NCBI GenBank assembly: GCA_017456845.1
Contig: JAFTIP010000062.1
Span: forward strand, 1 to 64,000
Origin: Ruminococcus sp.
Lineage (GTDB): Bacteria; Bacillota; Clostridia; Oscillospirales; Acutalibacteraceae
Direction: 5' to 3'
DNA: 64,000 bases
The notes beneath the pieces were generated by a model that saw only the letters and a list, made by a program, of their open reading frames with translations, made no database searches and was not told the origin of the DNA. The position numbers and the translations under genes are program-made. The first letter of the stretch is position 1; each line of letters opens with the position of its first letter. Shown one piece after another: positions 27,008-33,500 of the stretch.

Positions 27008-27036
27008 TTGACAAATCATAAGTTTTGTTGTAATAT
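27008..27036 (+). promoter_or_regulatory. Promoter of tRNA-Ala
   Basis: TTGACA (27008-27013), 17-base spacer, TAATAT (27031-27036), 45 bases before the tRNA. Confidence 0.7.
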
Positions 27037-27080
27037 AGTTAAGGTTTCTTAAGCAAGAACCAACTTATTATTTTAAATAT

Positions 27081-27156
<76 letters not shown>

Positions 27157-27158
27157 TA

Positions 27159-27205
27159 AAAACCGCATTGTAAGTCTTAAATTGGCTTTGCAATGCGGTT
27201 TTTCT
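27159..27205 (+). terminator. Terminator after tRNA-Ala
   Basis: AAACCGCATTG and CAATGCGGTTTTTC form a strong stem with a T-run. Confidence 0.8.
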
Positions 27206-27484
27206 TTGTTTTAATTATAAACACCAGTATTACCATTAAACTGTATTTGCATGCGGATGTTCTTGAAAATGTATGTAAATTGAGCATAGTGTCGTAGTTT
27301 TTCTGTACGGAATTTGGTTTTAAACAAGTTTTCCACATAAGCTTTATGTTTAAGCCCCCCTTTAATAATTCCCCTGAATTCATTTCTTTTTAATTATTTT
27401 TAATTATATTATTTTTAATTGGGTTATATTAATTTATATTATGTCAACAAGTTGTCAACAAAAAATAGGAATCGGTTAGACTTA
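27206..27484. other. AT-rich gap with no supported gene
   Basis: It contains repeated TTTTTAATTAT-type tracts (27386-27420) and two direct TTGTCAACA units near 27441-27462, which on the minus strand look like paired -35 elements (TTGACA). One TTTTCCACA resembles a DnaA box. A 68-codon minus-strand frame lacks a ribosome binding site and family character. Nothing functional can be asserted. Confidence 0.5.
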
Positions 27485-27829
27485 CTATTCTTTAACAATG
27501 TATTCTTTTGTCTGAGAAACTCTGAGTTTTTCAAGCTCTTTCTGATATATGGATTCTACTTTTCGGGTAGGCTGTATTTTGTTATGGCAGAGCCAGTGCT
27601 TTATGATGCAAACCCCGTCAATGTTTAAGAGCAAGCTGTTTTCATAAAGCTCTTCCAAAGCTTTCGTTTCTATTCCTGTAAGCCTGAGAACGATTTTAGG
27701 GTTAATAACTACACCGTCGTCGTCAGCTCGCAGTAAAAGCCCAAGGTAAAGTGCCTTAGCATCGCTTGATAAATCCAAAAACTTATCACTTTCATAAAAA
27801 TCTATAGAAAAACATCTTCTTTTTGCCAT
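27485..27829 (-). CDS. Phage-type replisome organiser N-terminal domain protein
   Basis: The 114-residue protein matches the winged-helix N-terminal domain of phage replication organisers related to DnaD: MAKRRCFSIDFYESDKFLDL, then LSSDAKALYLGLLLRADDDG, then VIIKHW-like CIIKHWLCHNKIQPTR. Such domains bind origin DNA in phages. It lacks the C-terminal DnaD or helicase-loader domain and there are no other phage replication genes around it, so it is probably a relic or a solo regulator. AAAGGAG precedes the ATG; the stop is TAG. Confidence 0.72.
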   Translation of the reverse strand: MAKRRCFSIDFYESDKFLDLSSDAKALYLGLLLRADDDGVVINPKIVLRLTGIETKALEELYENSLLLNIDGVCIIKHWLCHNKIQPTRKVESIYQKELEKLRVSQTKEYIVKE

Positions 27830-27941
27830 AATGAAATTCTCCTTTAATATATTATTTCACCTATAAGCGTTTATGAAGAAAAATTGCATTGTTTTATGCA
27901 ATTTTTTAAGCTTTTGAAAAAATTTTCTTTTTTTAACTTTC

Positions 27942-27971
27942 TTTACATCAGGGCGTGGGATGTGTTATAAT
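27942..27971 (+). promoter_or_regulatory. Promoter of the ABC-F gene
   Basis: TTTACA (27942-27947), 18-base spacer, TATAAT (27966-27971), followed within 30 bases by the start codon. Confidence 0.65.
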
Positions 27972-27998
27972 TTAAAAACTATATTTTTAGGAGATTTT

Positions 27999-29555
27999 AT
28001 GAGTATTTTAAACGTAGAGCACTTAACCCACGGCTTTGGCGACCGTGCTATTTTTGACGACGTATCTTTCCGCCTTTTAAAGGGAGAGCATATAGGCCTT
28101 ATAGGTGCCAACGGCGAGGGTAAGTCCACTTTTATGAATATTGTTACAGGCAAGCTTATGCCTGACGAAGGCAGTGTTGAGTGGTCCAAAAATGTCCGTG
28201 TAGGCTACCTTGACCAGCACACTGTGTTAAGTTCAGGTATGACCATTGAGGATGTTTTAAAGTCAGCCTTTTCTTATCTTTTTGATTTGGAAAAGCGTAT
28301 GAATGAAATCTGTGATGCATTGGGAGAAGCTTCGGAAGATGAAATGACCGAAATGCTTGAAGAGCTTGGCACAATTCAGGACACTCTCGACAGCCATGAT
28401 TTTTACGTTATCGATGCAAAGGTGGAAGAAGTTGCACGTGCCTTAGGCTTGGCTGATATCGGCATTGACCGCGACGTTACGGATTTAAGCGGCGGTCAGC
28501 GTACAAAGGTGCTTCTTGCTAAGCTTTTGCTTGAAAAACCTGATATTTTGCTTTTGGACGAGCCTACAAACTACCTTGATGAGGAACATATCGCTTGGTT
28601 AAAGCGTTACCTGATTGATTACGAAAACGCCTTTATCCTTATTTCTCACGATATTCCTTTTCTTAATGAGGTTATCAATATTATCTATCATATGGAAAAC
28701 TGCGAGCTTAACCGCTATGTTGGCGACTACAATCATTTTCAGGAAGTGTATGCCGTTAAAAAGGCACAGCTTGAAGCCGCCTATAAGCGTCAGCAACAGG
28801 AAATCAGCGAGCTTAAGGACTTTGTGGCACGTAACAAAGCCCGTGTTTCTACAAGAAATATGGCAATGTCACGCCAGAAACTTTTGGATAAAATGGACGT
28901 AATTGAGTTAGCCCACGAAAAGCCTAAGCCTGAGTTTAACTTTAAACTCGGCAGAACTCCAAGTAAACTTATTTTCGAAACAAAAGATTTGGTTATAGGC
29001 TACACCGAGCCTTTGTCAAAGCCTCTTAACATTACAATGGAAAGGGGTCAGAAGATTGCTTTAACAGGTGCCAACGGCATTGGTAAAACCACTCTTCTCA
29101 AAAGCATTCTGGGCCTTATTCCTTCACTTTCAGGTTCTGTTGAAAAAGGCGATAACCTGCTTATCGGCTACTTTGAGCAGGAGTACACAGGTGATATGAC
29201 CAACACCTGTATTGAGGAAATATGGAAGGAGTTTCCATCCTTAATGCAGAACGAAGTCCGTGCAGCTTTAGCAAAATGCGGACTCACCACCAAGCACATC
29301 GAAAGTCAGGTAAGAGTTTTAAGCGGCGGCGAGCAGGCAAAGGTAAGGCTTTGCAAGCTTATTAATAATGAAACAAATATTTTGCTTCTGGACGAGCCGA
29401 CAAACCATCTTGACGTTGACGCAAAAGACGAGCTTAAGCGGGCTCTTAAAGAGTATAAGGGCAGTATTCTTTTAATCTGCCACGAGCCTGAGTTTTACTT
29501 AGATGTAGTTGATGAAGTAATCGACTGCACAAAATGGACAACAAAAATATTCTAA
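27999..29555 (+). CDS. ABC-F family ATPase
   Basis: ABC-F proteins lack membrane domains and act on ribosomes in translation or antibiotic protection. The 518 residues contain two ABC domains: Walker A GANGEGKSTF near residue 36 and GANGIGKTTL near 355; signatures DLSGGQRTKVLLAK near 165 and VLSGGEQAKVRLCK near 440; Walker B LLLDEPTNYLD and LLLDEPTNHLD. The linker between domains is charged and helical (about residues 240-305). ATG 27999 has TAGGAG upstream. The stop TAA is immediately followed by a family A repeat. Subclass and role are not resolvable. Confidence 0.92.
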   Translation: MSILNVEHLTHGFGDRAIFDDVSFRLLKGEHIGLIGANGEGKSTFMNIVTGKLMPDEGSVEWSKNVRVGYLDQHTVLSSGMTIEDVLKSAFSYLFDLEKRMNEICDALGEASEDEMTEMLEELGTIQDTLDSHDFYVIDAKVEEVARALGLADIGIDRDVTDLSGGQRTKVLLAKLLLEKPDILLLDEPTNYLDEEHIAWLKRYLIDYENAFILISHDIPFLNEVINIIYHMENCELNRYVGDYNHFQEVYAVKKAQLEAAYKRQQQEISELKDFVARNKARVSTRNMAMSRQKLLDKMDVIELAHEKPKPEFNFKLGRTPSKLIFETKDLVIGYTEPLSKPLNITMERGQKIALTGANGIGKTTLLKSILGLIPSLSGSVEKGDNLLIGYFEQEYTGDMTNTCIEEIWKEFPSLMQNEVRAALAKCGLTTKHIESQVRVLSGGEQAKVRLCKLINNETNILLLDEPTNHLDVDAKDELKRALKEYKGSILLICHEPEFYLDVVDEVIDCTKWTTKIF

Positions 29556-29730
29556 CCGTTAGCCACGGTGGGCATTTCCACCTTTGGGAAGATTCATGTA
29601 AAGGTAAAGCTCATCAACGGCGGAGATAAAACATCAACTGTACAAAGGGCAATAAAACCATCCGTTAGCCACGGTGGGCATTTCCACCTTTGGTAAGATT
29701 TATTTAAAGGTAAAGTTCATCAACGGTGGA
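29556..29730 (+). repeat. Family A repeats, two copies (A6a, A6b)
   Basis: Copy one (29556-29623) begins at the base after the ABC-F stop (TAA CCGTTAGCCACGGTGGGC). Copy two is 29662-29730. They share CATTTCCACCTTTGG and TCATCAACGG(C/T)GG. Copy two is followed by a TATTTTTGATATTTTTG tract. Confidence 0.75.
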
Positions 29731-29773
29731 TATTTTTGATATTTTTGCTTTGGTCTACAATAAATAAAAAGAA

Positions 29774-29804
29774 AAGCCCCGCTGTTAAGCGAGGCTTCTT
29801 TTTT
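29774..29804. terminator. Intrinsic terminator
   Basis: AAGCCCCGCT-GTTA-AGCGAGGCTT stem (one C/A mismatch) followed by CTTTTTT on the plus strand. Confidence 0.75.
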
Positions 29805-29821
29805 ATTAAAGTTAAGTTTTA

Positions 29822-29859
29822 CAAAGGCAGAATTGCCCTGCAGGCGGCTAACCTGCACA
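29822..29859 (-). repeat. Family A repeat, partial (A7)
   Basis: Read on the minus strand it follows the TSCPD gene stop within three bases: GCAGGTTAGCCGCCTGCAGG, then GCAATTCTGCCTTTG. The 3' hairpin arm AACGGCGG is missing, so this is the 5' half only. Confidence 0.65.
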
Positions 29860-30105
29860 TCACGCCAAAGCTTCTTTAAGAGCTTTGGCTAATTGGTCAG
29901 GGCAGGAGGTAGGCTTAAAACCGCACTTTATACCTTCAAGCCGTGCTATAGCTTCTTCTGCTTTCATACCTTTTACCAAAGCTGCAACACCTTGAGTATT
30001 ACCTGAGCAACCGCCGATAAATTTTACGTTCTTAACAATGTCGTTTTCAAGCTCAAGCTCAATGTGGCTTGCACAAACGCCTTTTGTTTTATATTTGTAC
30101 GTCAT
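29860..30105 (-). CDS. TSCPD-domain protein of the TIGR03905 type
   Basis: The 81-residue protein is one TSCPD domain: GVCASHIELELEND at the N-terminus, GGCSGNTQGVAALVKGM in the middle, and CGFKPTSCPDQLAKAL at the C-terminus, which names the family. Its four cysteines suggest metal or cluster binding; related domains occur at the C-terminus of vitamin-B12-dependent ribonucleotide reductases. The function of the short form is unknown. Longer in-frame starts would run into tRNA-Gly, so ATG 30105, eight bases after AAAGGA, is chosen. Confidence 0.85.
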   Translation of the reverse strand: MTYKYKTKGVCASHIELELENDIVKNVKFIGGCSGNTQGVAALVKGMKAEEAIARLEGIKCGFKPTSCPDQLAKALKEALA

Positions 30106-30128
30106 AGTAAGCATCCTTTCGCAGGAAA

Positions 30129-30155
30129 TAAAAAATGCCGACTCAAGGTCGGCAA
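30129..30155 (-). terminator. Terminator after tRNA-Gly
   Basis: On the minus strand, GCCGAC-CTTGA-GTCGGC followed by ATTTTTT, directly behind the tRNA. Confidence 0.8.
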
Positions 30156-30231
30156 TGGAGCGGATGACGAGGCTCGAACTCGCTACCTCCACCTTGGCAA
30201 GGTGGCGCTCTACCAGATGAGCTACATCCGC
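30156..30231 (-). tRNA. tRNA-Gly (anticodon GCC), CCA encoded
   Basis: On the minus strand, acceptor GCGGATG pairs with CATCCGC, anticodon arm CCACC-TTGCCAA-GGTGG gives GCC, T-arm has GAGTTCGAGCCTC, and the 3' end is TCCA. A promoter TTGACT-17-TATTAT lies upstream near 30246-30275. Confidence 0.93.
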
Positions 30232-30384
30232 ATCAACAGGCAATATAATAACACATAAATTCTCAATAGTCAAGAAATTTTTTAAAAAAACTTAAAAATT
30301 TTTATTTTTCTCAAAAACTATTTCCAGATATACATTATTGTGGTAAAATAATTACATATAACTTGTGAAAGCGGATTTTTACTT

Positions 30385-31398
30385 ATGGCTTATAATTTTA
30401 ACTTGGGTGTGTGGGGCTCTGTTTTTGCTGTGCCCTCTGTTGTTGCTGATGAGCACCTGAAAATTGCTAATGGCAACCAGCTTAAGGTTTTACTTTATCT
30501 GTTAAAAAATAATAATAGAGACTTAACCGACGAGAATATCGGCGAGGCTCTTAATATGCATCCTGAGGACGTTAAGGATTCCGTAAGCTTCTGGGTTGAG
30601 CGTAGGGTAATAAGCATCACAGATGATGTGATTGCTCCTGCACAGCCGGAAAAATTTTCTGGTGAGAGCTTCTCGGTTACCACTATAGAGCCAGAGGCTG
30701 AGTCTAAAAGAGCAAAACGTCCTGTTTCCCGTGCTGTCCGCCCTGAGCCGGGCTATGTAATTAAGCGTTTGGGTTCAGACCCTGCACTCGCAATGCTTAT
30801 GGACGAGGCTCAGCGTATTTTCGGCAGAATGCTTTCAAATGCCGAGGCAGGCACTTTGGTTATGCTTATGGATACCGACGGACTTCCTGCAGACGTTATT
30901 ATTATGCTTTTGCAGTATTGTGCCGATAATAATAAGGGCACAATGCGATTTGTGGAAAAAATCGGCATAGAATGGGGAAGCGAAGGTATTAATACTGTTG
31001 CCCTTGCCGAGGAAAAAATCCGTACAGTAACCGAAACCTACTCATACTTTAATAAGGTTGCCACAACCTTTGGTATGAAGAATGTAGGCTCCCCAACCAA
31101 AAAGCAGCTTTCGTTTGCAAATCAATGGGTTGGCACCTGGAGCTTTTCCGACGATATGCTTCGCCTTGCTTACGAAAGATGCGTAGATACTAAGGGCGAG
31201 CTTAATATGGACTATATAAACGGTATTCTGAAAAAATGGTATATGGCAGGGTGGAAGAACCCCGACGATGTCGAGGCAGATACAGCCAACGTTTCAAAAA
31301 AATCTGCTGATAAACCTAAAAAGAAGGGGAAAAACACCTTAGAAGTGGATGCTTCCTACGATATTGACGAGTACGAGAAAAAGAGTATTTTCGATTAA
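30385..31398 (+). CDS. DnaD-domain primosome protein
   Basis: The 337 residues match Firmicutes DnaD/DnaB-type helicase-loading proteins. An N-terminal region has LKVLLYLLKNNNRDLTDENI, a winged-helix-like start, and a central DnaD domain near residues 135-210 has RIFGRMLSNAEAGTLVMLMD and DVIIMLLQYCADNNKGTM; a second DnaD-like repeat may follow (WVGTWSFSDDMLRLAYERC). The C-terminus is lysine-rich. The next gene, 21 bases downstream, encodes the AAA+ helicase loader, so this pair probably loads the replicative helicase. The ribosome binding site is weak. Confidence 0.85.
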   Translation: MAYNFNLGVWGSVFAVPSVVADEHLKIANGNQLKVLLYLLKNNNRDLTDENIGEALNMHPEDVKDSVSFWVERRVISITDDVIAPAQPEKFSGESFSVTTIEPEAESKRAKRPVSRAVRPEPGYVIKRLGSDPALAMLMDEAQRIFGRMLSNAEAGTLVMLMDTDGLPADVIIMLLQYCADNNKGTMRFVEKIGIEWGSEGINTVALAEEKIRTVTETYSYFNKVATTFGMKNVGSPTKKQLSFANQWVGTWSFSDDMLRLAYERCVDTKGELNMDYINGILKKWYMAGWKNPDDVEADTANVSKKSADKPKKKGKNTLEVDASYDIDEYEKKSIFD

Positions 31399-31419
31399 CC
31401 GATTTAAAGGGTGATTAAA

Positions 31420-32409
31420 GTGTCATACAGCGATGCTGTTTATTCAAAAGCATATAGTATTTTAGAATCAAGGCGTAACCGAGCAGTAAACGACGCCGAG
31501 GAACGTAAGCTTAAAATTTATGCTGAAATTCCAAGGGCAGAGGCAATTGAGCGTGAGCTTTCAAGCTGTTCTGTTAAAGCTGCACGTGCGGTTTTTGCAG
31601 GTGGAAATGCCAAGGAGCTTTTAAAGCTTCTTTCAGAGCAATGCAAGGGCTTAAGAAACGAGCTTGAAGCTCTGCTTTTAAAGGCAGGCTACGACAAAAA
31701 TGCTTTAGAGCCTAAGTATACCTGCCCTGTTTGCGAGGATAAGGGCACAGTTGAGCTTAACAACAAAACCGTAACCTGTAACTGTTTTAAAGAGCTTTTA
31801 AAGGAATGTGCGTGTGCAGAGGTTAACAGCCTTTCGCCACTTAATCTTTCTACCTTTGAAAGCTTCGAACTTTCTTATTACCCTGACGAAGAAAACGCAG
31901 AGGGTGTAAACGCACGTCGCAGAATGACTCAGATTTTTAATTATTGCAAGGCATATGCTATGAATTTTAAAACCGATAACCGCAGTATTCTTATGCGTGG
32001 TGCCACAGGCCTTGGTAAAACTCACCTTTCCTTAAGCATTGCCAACGAGCTTTTGGGAAAAGGTTTTTCAGTAGCGTATGTGTCGGCTCCTGACATCCTC
32101 TTTCAGCTTGAGCGTGCTCATTTTTCCTATGAGTATGAAAAAGAGCAGGATTTAATTTCTACTCTTACAGAGTGTGACTTGCTTATTATTGACGATTTGG
32201 GTACCGAATTTGCTACAAATTACACCAACAGTCAGATTTATAATATTTTCAATAACAGAATATTACGCTCAAAACCGGTTATAATTAATACTAACCTCAC
32301 AATGAAAGAGCTTGAAAACGCCTATACTCAGCGTTTTGTCAGCCGAGTAATGGGCACCTGTGATAAGCTGGATTTTGTTGGCAGAGACATAAGACCCCGA
32401 AAAGTATAA
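31420..32409 (+). CDS. AAA+ ATP-binding protein, DnaC/DnaI-like helicase loader
   Basis: The 329 residues contain a zinc motif CPVCEDKG...CNCFK near residues 105-125, then an AAA+ domain: Walker A MRGATGLGKTHLS near 195, Walker B LLIIDDLGTE near 255, sensor 1 VIINTNLTM near 288 and an arginine-containing RFVSRVMG box. This order (N-terminal zinc region, then AAA+) is that of DnaI-type loaders. GTG 31420 is eight bases after AAAGGG; an in-frame GTG at 31411 would overlap the site. Confidence 0.88.
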   Translation: MSYSDAVYSKAYSILESRRNRAVNDAEERKLKIYAEIPRAEAIERELSSCSVKAARAVFAGGNAKELLKLLSEQCKGLRNELEALLLKAGYDKNALEPKYTCPVCEDKGTVELNNKTVTCNCFKELLKECACAEVNSLSPLNLSTFESFELSYYPDEENAEGVNARRRMTQIFNYCKAYAMNFKTDNRSILMRGATGLGKTHLSLSIANELLGKGFSVAYVSAPDILFQLERAHFSYEYEKEQDLISTLTECDLLIIDDLGTEFATNYTNSQIYNIFNNRILRSKPVIINTNLTMKELENAYTQRFVSRVMGTCDKLDFVGRDIRPRKV

Positions 32410-32437
32410 GTTTTTTAGAAAAATTTTCAAAAACCTC

Positions 32438-32465
32438 TTGACTTTTCCTGAAAATGGGGTATAAT
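32438..32465 (+). promoter_or_regulatory. Promoter of the tRNA-Gln/tRNA-Pro region
   Basis: TTGACT (32438-32443), 16-base spacer, TATAAT (32460-32465), 16 bases before tRNA-Gln. Confidence 0.75.
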
Positions 32466-32481
32466 AATCAACGTTGTCCAT

Positions 32482-32555
32482 TGCGGAATTGTGTAAGGGT
32501 AGCACAGCAGACTCTGACTCTGTTTGTCTGGGTTCGAATCCTAGTTCCGCAGCCA
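32482..32555 (+). tRNA. tRNA-Gln (anticodon CTG), CCA encoded
   Basis: Acceptor TGCGGAA pairs with TTCCGCA; anticodon arm GCAGA-CTCTGAC-TCTGT gives CTG; T-arm has GGGTTCGAATCCT; ends GCCA. Confidence 0.92.
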
Positions 32556-32557
32556 GT

Positions 32558-32586
32558 ACGGCTCCGAGTCAATCGGAGCCGTTTTT
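32558..32586 (+). terminator. Terminator after tRNA-Gln
   Basis: ACGGCTCCGA-GTCAA-TCGGAGCCGT stem followed by TTTT. Confidence 0.8.
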
Positions 32587-32602
32587 ATTTTACATTTAAC
32601 GT

Positions 32603-32679
32603 CGGGGTGTAGCGCAGTTTGGTAGCGCGCTTCGTTCGGGACGAAGAAGTCGTGGGTTCGAATCCCGTCACCCCGACCA
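32603..32679 (+). tRNA. tRNA-Pro (anticodon CGG), CCA encoded
   Basis: Acceptor CGGGGTG pairs with CACCCCG; anticodon arm CTTCG-TTCGGGA-CGAAG gives CGG; T-arm GTGGGTTCGAATCCCGT; ends ACCA. Its last 18 bases recur at 32860. Confidence 0.93.
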
Positions 32680-32727
32680 ACATAAAAGGCTGCATTTATC
32701 TTAAGGATAAATGTAGTCTTTTTATTT
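32662..32727 (+). repeat. 66-bp direct repeat, left copy (tRNA-Pro 3' end plus its terminator)
   Basis: It covers ATCCCGTCACCCCGACCA of the tRNA and the following terminator AAGGCTGCATTTATC-TTAA-GGATAAATG, with a T-run. The right copy is at 32860-32925 with one mismatch (A/G at 32709/32907). A repeated tRNA 3' end is typical of an integration (att) scar. Confidence 0.8.
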
Positions 32728-32859
32728 ATTAAACTAAGGGATTCGAACCCTGAGAGGGTGAGTAGCGTTAAAAAAACAGTCCGGTGGACTGTTTTTAGCT
32801 ACGAAGTCCGCAGTGGCTGTGCCACAAGGATGAAAGATACAAGCGTAGCTTGTGTCTTT
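32728..32859. other. 132-bp hairpin-rich insert between the direct repeats
   Basis: It starts near GGGATTCGAACCC (32738-32750), the exact reverse complement of the tRNA-Pro T-arm. A long hairpin GTAGC...AAAAACAGTCC/GGACTGTTTTT...GCTAC follows (32763-32802), then GTGGC-TGT-GCCAC and GATACAAGC-GTA-GCTTGTGTC. There is no ORF. It could be a small mobile or tRNA-derived element, or the scar of a lost one. Confidence 0.6.
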
Positions 32860-32925
32860 ATCCCGTCACCCCGACCAACATAAAAGGCTGCATTTATCTT
32901 AAGGATAGATGTAGTCTTTTTATTT
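32860..32925 (+). repeat. 66-bp direct repeat, right copy (tRNA-Pro 3' end fragment)
   Basis: It is identical to 32662-32727 except at one base and lacks the 5' part of the tRNA, so it is not a functional tRNA. The copied terminator hairpin remains intact. Confidence 0.8.
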
Positions 32926-33045
32926 TTTTATTAAGTGACGAATCAGTCACATTAAAGTCATCACAAAGTCATTTTCTAACTGTAAAATCTAAACCATAGT
33001 CAAGAACACAACAAATTAATTTAAATCAAGAAAGAGGCGAATATT

Positions 33046-33135
33046 ATGAAAAAGTTTTTTATTCCTTCAATTACAATCCTTGCAACCGGTGCTCCTGCAT
33101 CAGCTTATTATTTCGTAATTGAGAAAAAGCGTTAA
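33046..33135 (+). CDS. Small hydrophobic peptide, 29 residues, unknown
   Basis: ATG 33046 has GAGGCG nearby upstream and the frame closes with TAA. The peptide MKKFFIPSITILATGAPASA+YYFVIEKKR has a basic start, one hydrophobic segment of about 18 residues with an ASAYY end, and a basic tail, so it is a short membrane or signal-like peptide. It lies between the duplicated tRNA end and a second tiny ORF. I do not recognise it; it could be a non-coding coincidence. Confidence 0.4.
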   Translation: MKKFFIPSITILATGAPASAYYFVIEKKR

Positions 33136-33192
33136 ATCAAATTGCATATCAAAATTAATTCATATCTATAATTTATTAAAGGAGTAATAAAA

Positions 33193-33303
33193 ATGTTTGA
33201 AAATACATGTTCATTCTTTATGGCAACAACAATGCTTATGGGTTTATACGGTACAGATGCAAAAGAAAACAATGATACTAAAGCATCAAATGAGAATGAA
33301 TAA
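33193..33303 (+). CDS. Small peptide, 36 residues, unknown
   Basis: ATG 33193 is preceded by AAAGGAG. The sequence begins MFENTCSFFMATTMLMGLYG, with a short hydrophobic stretch, and ends in an acidic, Asn-rich tail (DTKASNENE). It follows the 29-residue ORF by 57 bases and is followed by a terminator at 33379, so the two could share one short transcript. No family is recognised. Confidence 0.4.
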   Translation: MFENTCSFFMATTMLMGLYGTDAKENNDTKASNENE

Positions 33304-33378
33304 TATTCTATAGTAATATTTCTTTTGCTGTTAAAGCGGGGTAATTGTTCCTGTTTCGGTAATTAATGATTATTTAGT

Positions 33379-33405
33379 CAAGGTTAATTTAGCCTTGGCT
33401 TTTTT
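33379..33405 (+). terminator. Terminator upstream of the tail-peptidase gene
   Basis: CAAGG-TTAATTTAG-CCTTG, with added TAA/TTA pairing, followed by GCTTTTTTG. Confidence 0.7.
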
Positions 33406-33500
33406 GTTTTTAAAAAGAAAATTTTTGAGTTCATATAAAAAAATTGCGTGGTTTTATGCAATTTTTCTTTAAAAAGAGGGTATAGGTGGAGGTGTATCAT

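Noticed and set aside
27177..27383. 68-codon minus-strand ORF downstream of the phage-type replication gene
   Set aside because: It lacks a ribosome binding site, includes the tRNA-Ala terminator, and has no family-like composition.
27206..27484. Replication origin
   Set aside because: AT-rich with a single DnaA-box-like word; no box cluster and no dnaA nearby.
30106..30273. N-terminal extension of the TSCPD protein
   Set aside because: The extension runs through tRNA-Gly and its terminator.
33046..33303. Toxin-antitoxin pair
   Set aside because: Two small adjacent ORFs, but neither resembles a known toxin or antitoxin and no operator repeat is seen.
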